Shown: positions 29,363-34,769 of the stretch, one piece after another
Layout of the letters: each line of letters opens with the position of its first letter
Position numbering within the stretch: position 1 is the stretch's first letter
Assembly (NCBI GenBank): GCA_946631535.1
Contig: CAMPAF010000004.1
Span: forward strand, 1 to 34,769
Origin: an uncultured Verrucomicrobiota bacterium
Lineage (GTDB): Bacteria > Verrucomicrobiota > Kiritimatiellia > RFP12 > UBA1067
DNA length: 34,769 nt
Direction: 5' to 3'
Translations under genes and position numbers: made by a program
Notes under the pieces: generated by a model
Told to the model about the DNA's origin: nothing
The model's input: the letters and a program-made list of their open reading frames with translations, nothing else
Database searches by the model: none

Positions 29363-29797
29363 TCACTCGTCGTAGTTCCACGGATCCATCGATGCGGCGG
29401 CGAACGCCGCGGGAATGTCTGCGAGTCGGTTCGCGGAATAGACCACGGCCTCCTCGTTCACCGAGATGTCGACGCGCCACAGCGTTCCCTCGTCATGGAC
29501 CGCCTGGACCTCGGCGACCAGTTCGGTGTAGGTGGATTCCACGCCGGCGACGCGCTGCCACCGGTGATTCTTCCATTCCCAGGTCGGATATGTGCGCGTG
29601 TATTGCGCCAGCTTGGCGTCCACGCACTGCTTCGCCGTCGTCTCGTCCATCCCGATGTAGGCGTACGTCTTCGTGCGCACTCGCCGATAGACGAAGAATG
29701 GCTTATCCTGCGAGACGGTGTCTCGCGTCACCTGGTAGACCGTCCGAAGCCCGACCGACGTGACCTTGTTCGTGTCCGTGTATGACGTGAGAGCCAT
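29363..29797 (-). CDS. Hypothetical 144-residue late protein
   Basis: Beginning MALTSYTDTNKVTSVGL at ATG 29797. Mixed strands and helices, many Tyr/Trp/Arg residues (YRRVRTKTYAYIGMDETTAKQCVDAKLAQYTRTYPTWEWKN). No signal peptide. Its place between an exported lipoprotein gene and the Gly/Ser-rich gene suggests a tail or fibre accessory protein. No family recognised. Confidence 0.55.
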   Translation of the reverse strand: MALTSYTDTNKVTSVGLRTVYQVTRDTVSQDKPFFVYRRVRTKTYAYIGMDETTAKQCVDAKLAQYTRTYPTWEWKNHRWQRVAGVESTYTELVAEVQAVHDEGTLWRVDISVNEEAVVYSANRLADIPAAFAAASMDPWNYDE

Positions 29798-29810
29798 CGT
29801 CGCACCTCGC

Positions 29811-30374
29811 TCACTGTACGGTGCAGCTGGAGCAGTTGCCCTGCGCGTCGCATTGCACGCACGTGGTGCCGTCGCTGACCTTCAGCGTGTTCGTGACCGT
29901 GTCCGTGGTGACGGTGGCCTTCTCCGGGTCGCCGCCCTTGGACGTGAAGTACTCGTAGATCTTAGACGCGCTCGACAGCACGGTTGACGCCTGCGCGCCG
30001 CCGCCCGCGATCTTGACGTACGCCTCGCCGATCGCTGTCGCCAGGTTTGCTCCGCCCGCGAACGACGCCGTGACCAGCGCCGTGAGGTTCGTCGCGTCCG
30101 CGCCACCACGATATCCGTTGATCGACACCTCCGCCTCGCCGGCTTTCGCCATGAGGCTGGCGAACTCCTGCCAGTTCCAGTGCTGGAAGTAGTCGAGTCT
30201 CCAGCCGCCATCCAGGATTATGGGATTGTTCTGGGCGTCGCGGACGACCGTTGCTGTGCCGTCGGCGCTCAGGACGGTGGCAAGGGATTGCGCGTGGCGC
30301 TCAACCTCGATGGATTTGCAGCCGGTCAGGGTTGCAATCGCCGCGAACGCGGCAACTATCATCATCTTGTGCAT
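29811..30374 (-). CDS. Predicted lipoprotein
   Basis: A 187-residue protein from ATG 30374 (AAAGGAAAAA upstream). The signal ends in the lipobox LTGC with Cys19, so it should be lipid-anchored. The mature part has helical and Ala/Thr-rich regions and a Cys-rich end (CVQCDAQGNCSSC). In the lysis-like region it could be an outer-membrane spanin partner, but at 169 mature residues it is long for Rz1. It could also be a surface protein. The gene overlaps the DUF1353 gene by 13 bases. Confidence 0.65.
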   Translation of the reverse strand: MHKMMIVAAFAAIATLTGCKSIEVERHAQSLATVLSADGTATVVRDAQNNPIILDGGWRLDYFQHWNWQEFASLMAKAGEAEVSINGYRGGADATNLTALVTASFAGGANLATAIGEAYVKIAGGGAQASTVLSSASKIYEYFTSKGGDPEKATVTTDTVTNTLKVSDGTTCVQCDAQGNCSSCTVQ

Positions 30375-30820
30375 CTTGTTTTTTCCTTTCTGTAGTGCGA
30401 TCCGCCGCAGAGGCGGAGAGCGTTGTACTCGATCGTGGCGACCCATGCGGGCTCGCCGAAATGGCGCAATAGCGCGTAGTAGCACTCGTCGGCTTCCTTG
30501 CGGGTGAGGTCCGACGGCAAGGCCGAATTGTAGTATCTGGCGTCATGGATCGCCGATGCGGTCAGCTTGAAGTCGCCGTACAGCCAATCGTGCAGCAGCG
30601 CGGCGTACACGCGCGGCGCCATGAGCGGATGCCCGCACAGCCGCCACAGGAATCGCGGGATGGACGCGCCGTCGGTGGTCGTGCCGGCTGGCACGGTGAA
30701 TCTGAAGCCGCACACCTCGTTGATGTGCCAATCCTCGGCCAGCACGGCCTCAGTCTCACCGAGGGTGGAAATCGGGAGACGAATGATCGGCGCCGCGCAG
30801 CTGGCCCATTCGGTGGTCAC
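30362..30820 (-). CDS. DUF1353 family protein
   Basis: A 152-residue protein. The motif VPAGTTTDGASIPRFLW (43-59), then AALLHDWLY (73-81) and RKEADECYYALL (107-118), are the DUF1353 pattern seen in many phages. Conserved Asp50, His77, Asp78 and Asp111 could form an active or metal site. Its function is not established. GTG 30820 is chosen because it overlaps the previous stop (GTGA) and has GGAGG at six bases; the ATG two codons earlier touches the GGAGG. Found between a possible holin and a lipoprotein, it might belong to lysis. Confidence 0.75.
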   Translation of the reverse strand: MTTEWASCAAPIIRLPISTLGETEAVLAEDWHINEVCGFRFTVPAGTTTDGASIPRFLWRLCGHPLMAPRVYAALLHDWLYGDFKLTASAIHDARYYNSALPSDLTRKEADECYYALLRHFGEPAWVATIEYNALRLCGGSHYRKEKTRCTR

Positions 30821-31230
30821 CTGCATCCTCCTTGCCTGCCAATCGGCACGATCTCGTCCGTAACCCAATCGCCTTTCAGCCATGCGTTCACCTTGTCGGC
30901 CAGGTTCGTGCTCGCAGGCTCTGGCTGCTCCCAATGCACGACGCGGATGTCGTTCGTGCTTCCGTAGTAGCCCGCAATCGCCTGCGCAACGACCACGGCG
31001 AGCTGCTTCTGCTCCGCGTAGTTCAAATGGTACTCGTCATAGTTCACGGTCGCGAAGTGAGCGGCGAACAGCGGCGCGTCCTCCCTGATCTCCCACCCAT
31101 GCCGATCGTTCTGGTGCAAGCTCACTTTCACCCACGGGAAACGTATACCCCGCGGCTCGCCGCTCCGGCTAAAGTCCGCGCAAGCCACGACGGCGGCCAG
31201 CGCCACAAAGATCACGAATGAATGTTTCAT
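30817..31230 (-). CDS. Predicted exported protein or lipoprotein
   Basis: A 137-residue protein from ATG 31230 (TGATG overlap). N-terminus MKHSFVIFVALAAVVAC has a signal core and a plausible lipobox VVAC (Cys17). The mature part is mixed, with a helix (NYAEQKQLAVVVAQAIAGYYG). It follows a small holin-like gene and might be an accessory lysis protein. No family recognised. Confidence 0.6.
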   Translation of the reverse strand: MKHSFVIFVALAAVVACADFSRSGEPRGIRFPWVKVSLHQNDRHGWEIREDAPLFAAHFATVNYDEYHLNYAEQKQLAVVVAQAIAGYYGSTNDIRVVHWEQPEPASTNLADKVNAWLKGDWVTDEIVPIGRQGGCR

Positions 31231-31391
31231 CAGCCGCCTCCAAACAGCTTTGCCAAAGCCCATCCGAACAGCCCACCGCTCGGGAAGAGCAGCCACATGA
31301 AGCGCTGAATCCAGACGATGTTCGTCTTCATCGACGCCAGTTCCGTCTCGACCTTGCCGAGCCGCTGATAGATTTCCGCGTTGTCGCCCAT
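31230..31391 (-). CDS. Holin-like 53-residue membrane protein
   Basis: ATG 31391 overlaps the previous stop (TGATG). Residues 5-24 are an amphipathic coiled helix (EIYQRLGKVETELASMKTNI) and residues about 26-50 a membrane segment (WIQRFMWLLFPSGGLFGWAL...). This layout resembles XhlA-type holin partners. It sits in the exported-protein cluster, and is the best holin candidate in the window. Too small for certainty. Confidence 0.55.
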   Translation of the reverse strand: MGDNAEIYQRLGKVETELASMKTNIVWIQRFMWLLFPSGGLFGWALAKLFGGG

Positions 31392-32383
31392 CACTGCGCC
31401 CTCCATCGTGTATATCCGCGCCGCTGCATCTCGAACATGTCCAAATCGCGGACGTTCCGCAATTCGTCATCCGTCAGACAGTACGGAAAGACCTTCATGC
31501 CGTAGAAGTCGCGCGGCAAGTCAATCGCAGGGAAGAACGCCAATGAAAGCCGCACGCGCGCATTCTTCTCAAAATGCGAAACGTCCACCGTTTCCGTCTG
31601 CCACGTTGACGGGAATATCTCGCTCCCCCATGTGAAGAATGCCATGCGCCCTTGCATCGTGCCGTTGTCGATCCGCGCCTGTACCGCCACCATCATCCAT
31701 TCATTCGTGATTGCCGGGACGTTCGGCCCGCCCGGCACTTCGCCCGTATAGAAACTCGCTACACTGCTCGGGCACACGATGTTGTAAAACTTCACAAGCG
31801 GATTCGCGGCAAATCCAAACTTCACCGGCGTAGCGCCGCCAGTCGGCCCGGTAACGCTCCAGGAGTAATCCGCCGCCGTTCCAAGGATGTTGAACGCCTG
31901 TTTGACGCCATTAGACCCCGCCACGAAACGCTCCGCGCCCGCAATCGTCACGGTCACGTCGACGGGCGTCTCGATGTTCACGCAGTAGCAGCCATATTGC
32001 CATGTGTCTTCCAGCGTGTCCTCACGGTAATCGTAATTCGGATTTGAGAACGTGCCGCCGCTGTTATCCGTCACCGTCTGATAGTCCATGATGGCCGGAA
32101 GCTCAGCGCCTCCCTCGCGCGTGGCGCGCGCCGGTTCAATGCTCCAAAGGGAATTCGGAACATTCATCACAATGCCATTCGTCGGATAGAAGCGGATCCA
32201 CGCAACGGCTGTAAATCCTTCCTCGCCGCCGCCAAGGAATCCAGTCATTACGTCAACGGATCGCACGTTCGGGACCATGAACATCCGGGACGGGTCCGTG
32301 TGCGTGCGCATGAGCAGCGCCGGATCGACCGCAAGCGCCGTCAGCGCGCCGAGAAGGACGAATATGGACGCCGCACGCCTCAT
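31391..32383 (-). CDS. Exported LamG-like protein
   Basis: A 330-residue protein with a signal peptide (MRRAASIFVLLGALTALAVD). The body is beta-rich with many Asn/Thr/Gly. The C-terminal FYGMKVFPYCLTDDELRNVRDLDMFEMQRRGY resembles the end of concanavalin/LamG domains (KIYxxxLTDxEI...N...D), which bind sugars. It may be a receptor- or glycan-binding tail protein or a secreted protein. The stop overlaps the holin-like start. Confidence 0.6.
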   Translation of the reverse strand: MRRAASIFVLLGALTALAVDPALLMRTHTDPSRMFMVPNVRSVDVMTGFLGGGEEGFTAVAWIRFYPTNGIVMNVPNSLWSIEPARATREGGAELPAIMDYQTVTDNSGGTFSNPNYDYREDTLEDTWQYGCYCVNIETPVDVTVTIAGAERFVAGSNGVKQAFNILGTAADYSWSVTGPTGGATPVKFGFAANPLVKFYNIVCPSSVASFYTGEVPGGPNVPAITNEWMMVAVQARIDNGTMQGRMAFFTWGSEIFPSTWQTETVDVSHFEKNARVRLSLAFFPAIDLPRDFYGMKVFPYCLTDDELRNVRDLDMFEMQRRGYTRWRAQ

Positions 32384-32949
32384 CTGCCGTTTCCTTTGAT
32401 TTCCGCCTCTTTGAGAACGGCCTCGACCTGTTCGGAAGTCCAGCCGAGCGCCGCCTGGATCGCGGCCTTGCCCTGGGCGAAGTAGGCGTTATCCTCCGCG
32501 AAGTCCTGCGCGGCCAAATAGAGATCAGTCAGGCCCTGCGCGTCAATCCACGACTTGACCTGCGGCCATACGCCCTCCCGCGTGAGCGCCGCCACAATCA
32601 GCATCTTGCTGAAACGGCGCGGCACGATCTTGCGCCACTTCCGGGCCCAGGCTTGATAAGCCACGCTGTTCGTGAACGTGTAGCCGGTCACGGCCCAGTA
32701 CTCGTTGGAGACGACGATTCCCGGCTTCGGCGTCTCGACGATCCGCCACCAGCCGCAGGCGGCGCGCTCGGCGTCTGTGCGCGCGTGCAGGCCGACCACC
32801 ACCTGGCCCGTCGTGCGATTGTAGCCTTGCGAGGGAAGTTCGCGCGGCTTGCTGCCTACTTCCACGCCGTCATCGGAGAAGACGAACAGATTGGTAGCGC
32901 TTGCCAGACAGCAAGCGGACAACAGGAACGCAGTAAGCACTTTCTTCAT
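32380..32949 (-). CDS. Exported protein, possible fibre-associated
   Basis: A 189-residue protein with a signal peptide (MKKVLTAFLLSACCLASA). The middle has strands with a WWRIVETPKPG segment. The helical C-terminus (RRFSKMLIVAALTREGVWPQVKSWI..., GKAAIQAALGWTSEQVEAVLKEAE) follows a pattern I associate with phage minor tail proteins. Coupled to the next gene (ATGA). Confidence 0.6.
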   Translation of the reverse strand: MKKVLTAFLLSACCLASATNLFVFSDDGVEVGSKPRELPSQGYNRTTGQVVVGLHARTDAERAACGWWRIVETPKPGIVVSNEYWAVTGYTFTNSVAYQAWARKWRKIVPRRFSKMLIVAALTREGVWPQVKSWIDAQGLTDLYLAAQDFAEDNAYFAQGKAAIQAALGWTSEQVEAVLKEAEIKGNGR

Positions 32950-32952
32950 CGG

Positions 32953-33933
32953 CTATTCCTCCAGGATGACATTTACATAGATGTTCGTACCGCTCCGCCA
33001 CCAGACGGATTGAAAGCTATTCGTCGGCCATGTGCCGTATCCGACAAGGCGGATGCGGTCATCCATCACCATATAGCTGATTCCCGCGCCAATCGTGAAA
33101 CGCGCAAACATTGATGCGCCGTTTGGCCATCCGTTCGTGCTGCATGAAAGCTCCGCGTCCATTGAAACGTCCGCCATTCCGTTCGTGACATAGTGGACGT
33201 TATATGATGATTGCGTGTCAACGCGCCACTCTTGCCCGCCGCCGGACGGCGCGCCGTCAATCACAGAGAACGGGATCGCGTTCGTGGGATAAGGCAAGCG
33301 GTCTTGCTTCCCGGATTCCAACGCGCTGCCGCTCGCCGCCGGATATGCGCCCACGTCGCCGGCCGTGCGCGGGATCTCATTCGTGAGCGCCGTACGCCCC
33401 ACAAGATTCGTCACAAGAATGTCGTACCGTGTCCAGTTTGCAACAAACTCATCCCCCATGGAAAAGTGAAGTGTTGTCGCGTTCGGGTCGCCGCCAAGAT
33501 ACGTAGGCGTTCCACCAGGCTCCAGAAACCATCCGTCCGTGGTGTACATTTCTTCGTCTGCCACATGCCAATAAGGGCCGACCCAAGAGCTGATTTCTTC
33601 TGGTGTGAATCCTGTGTAGCTTGACAAACTCCATCCGGCGTTACGCGCGACTTCCCACACGCACCCCGTGGCGTCCGTCCAGCGCGTCGGCGTGCCGTGC
33701 AGCTCCGCGCGTTTCACGGCGCCCGTGGACGCGAACGCGCCGAGCGCAGAGTCCGTGTACGTGGATGCCGTCATGGCGCGATTGCTCACGGTCGCATAAT
33801 TGCCCGGAGTCACGTCCGTGACGTTCGTCACAACGGTGTCGTTACGGCCCAGCGCGCCGAGACGCGCGGACGCGACGCCCGCCCACGAGCACGCGCACGT
33901 GAGCGCCGCAAGGATTAGAATCAGCTTCTTCAT
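32953..33933 (-). CDS. Exported beta-rich protein, possible fibre component
   Basis: A 326-residue protein whose ATG 33933 overlaps the fibre stop (ATGA). Signal peptide [23 protein letters not shown]. The body is rich in Thr, Asn, Val and Trp, with strands and repeats such as [19 protein letters not shown] and [17 protein letters not shown] that resemble phage tail fibre repeats. The C-terminus is beta-rich. Direct coupling to the collagen-like fibre suggests a shared structure, yet an export signal is unexpected for a virion protein. Confidence 0.65.
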   Translation of the reverse strand: MKKLILILAALTCACSWAGVASARLGALGRNDTVVTNVTDVTPGNYATVSNRAMTASTYTDSALGAFASTGAVKRAELHGTPTRWTDATGCVWEVARNAGWSLSSYTGFTPEEISSWVGPYWHVADEEMYTTDGWFLEPGGTPTYLGGDPNATTLHFSMGDEFVANWTRYDILVTNLVGRTALTNEIPRTAGDVGAYPAASGSALESGKQDRLPYPTNAIPFSVIDGAPSGGGQEWRVDTQSSYNVHYVTNGMADVSMDAELSCSTNGWPNGASMFARFTIGAGISYMVMDDRIRLVGYGTWPTNSFQSVWWRSGTNIYVNVILEE

Positions 33934-34769
33934 TCTACCTCTCCTCCCATTGCCTCGACGATTTCTTCGACTGCCGAATAGACGTCGTCCAGGCTGCCCA
34001 GCGAGAACGTCCGGCCAGCGAACGCGGCCGAGGCGTCGCCCGGATCGCCTTTATCTCCTTTGTCACCTTTATCTCCTTTGTCCCCCTTCGGACCGGCGGC
34101 GCCAGTCGCTCCGGTGGCACCGGTCGCGCCCGTGTCGCCCTTCGGGCCCTGCGGACCTGCCGGCCCCGTGTCGCCCGTCGCGCCCTTGTCCCCGGTGTCG
34201 CCCTTTATGCCCTGCGGCCCCTGCGGTCCCGTGGCGCCGGTCGCACCGGTCTCGCCCTTGTCGCCCTTGTCGCCCTTGTCGCCCTTGTCGCCCTTGTCGC
34301 CTTTCGCGCCCTGCGGGCCGGCCGGACCCTGCGCGCCGGTCGCGCCCTGCGCGCCGGTGTCGCCCTTGTCGCCCTTGTCGCCCTTGTCGCCCTTCGGGCC
34401 CTGCTCGCCATCCTCGCCGGCGTCGCCCTTGTCGCCCTTGTCGCCCTTGTCGCCCTTGTCGCCTTTCGCGCCCTGCGGGCCGGCCGGACCCTGCGCGCCG
34501 GTCGCGCCCTGCGCGCCGGTGTCGCCCTTGTCGCCCTTGTCTCCCTTGTCGCCCTTGTCGCCTTTCGCGCCGGTGGCACCCGTCGCGCCCGTCGCGCCCG
34601 TCGCGCCGGTGTCGCCCTTGTCGCCTTTCTCGCCCTGCGGACCTGCGGGCCCGGTGTCGCCGGTGTCTCCCTTGTCGCCCTTGTCGCCTTTCGCGCCCGT
34701 CGCGCCGGTGTCGCCCTTGTCGCCTTTCGCGCCCGTCGCGCCGGTGTCGCCCTTGTCGCCTTTCGCGCC
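33930..34769 (-). CDS. Collagen-like tail fibre, C-terminal part (continues at window start)
   Basis: Continuation of the gene at 1-544 when the ends are joined. The window end codes for an unbroken Gly-X-Y run to residue 409 (83 triplets in all, numbered from ATG 544), then a helical end [20 protein letters not shown]..., stopping at TGA 33932-33930. Triplets are mostly GDK, GAT, GPQ, GDT. The TGA overlaps the next ATG. Frames rich in Arg/Ala/Thr in this region are off-frame readings of the same repeats. Copy number of the repeats may be under-counted by assembly. Confidence 0.85.
   Translation of the reverse strand, partial: GAKGDKGDTGATGAKGDKGDTGATGAKGDKGDKGDTGDTGPAGPQGEKGDKGDTGATGATGATGATGAKGDKGDKGDKGDKGDTGAQGATGAQGPAGPQGAKGDKGDKGDKGDKGDAGEDGEQGPKGDKGDKGDKGDTGAQGATGAQGPAGPQGAKGDKGDKGDKGDKGDKGETGATGATGPQGPQGIKGDTGDKGATGDTGPAGPQGPKGDTGATGATGATGAAGPKGDKGDKGDKGDKGDPGDASAAFAGRTFSLGSLDDVYSAVEEIVEAMGGEVE
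34301..34545. repeat. Long direct repeat in the fibre gene
   Basis: A block beginning CTTTCGCGCCCTGCGGGCCG at 34301 recurs at 34463, an offset of 162 bases or 54 codons (18 triplets), so the fibre has expanded by in-frame duplication. Confidence 0.8.
34715..34769. repeat. Terminal direct repeat, right copy
   Basis: Identical to 1-55. See the left copy. Confidence 0.9.

Noticed and set aside
33935..34579. Arg/Ala/Thr-rich frames (RATRAT repeats) near the window end
   Set aside because: Off-frame readings of the GDK/GAT collagen codons; the Gly-X-Y frame is continuous with a convincing N-terminus and C-terminus.
34205..34769. CRISPR-like or telomere-like repeat at the window end
   Set aside because: All repeats are multiples of nine bases that code for collagen triplets.

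Overview
This window is best read as the complete genome of a temperate, tailed (siphovirus-like) phage, captured as a circular molecule. The first and last 55 bases are identical. One open reading frame, a collagen-like fibre gene, runs off the start of the window and re-enters at its end in the same frame. The unique length would be 34,714 bp. DNA is GC-rich and almost every gene lies on the minus strand. The host cannot be named from sequence. The signal-peptide proteins, the RNCD-motif protein family and a DUF6291-like initiator remind me of phages from gut PVC-type bacteria (Kiritimatiellota, Lentisphaerota, Verrucomicrobiota), but that is recollection, not a search. The integration target appears to be a tRNA-Leu(UAA) gene.

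Layout, following minus-strand transcription. A control region (24.4-24.96 kb) holds an early leftward promoter with an operator-like repeat inside its spacer, two small ribbon-helix-helix-like proteins, and a divergent rightward promoter. The early operon (24.8 to 10.5 kb) runs through small regulators, a putative excisionase, a replication initiator with internal iteron-like repeats, a DnaB-type helicase, a small coiled-coil protein, the large terminase, a G12-tract gene, a sliding clamp (DnaN), a PcfK/PcfJ pair, five related RNCD-motif proteins and several small proteins. It ends with two zinc-ribbon proteins. A dyad and a TATAAT box near 10.2 kb probably start the late operon. The late genes follow: head-tail joining protein, portal, ClpP-type protease fused to a scaffold-like coil, capsid, neck and tail genes, tape measure, and collagen-like fibre. 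Across the window ends come a run of exported proteins, a holin-like peptide, a DUF1353 protein and tail or receptor-binding proteins, finishing at a terminator near 26.9 kb.

Only two convincing genes lie on the plus strand: a tyrosine integrase (25.7-26.9 kb) and a small exported protein (24.96-25.45 kb) that may act in the lysogen. Between them is attP: the 3' half of a tRNA-Leu gene flanked by direct repeats that look like integrase arm sites.

Most striking points: the five RNCD-motif paralogues; PcfK with a basic tail and possible clamp-binding end beside its own clamp gene; seven proteins with export signals, one in the head module; the Arc-like switch with three matching operators; the G12 tract; and the absence of any recognisable endolysin.
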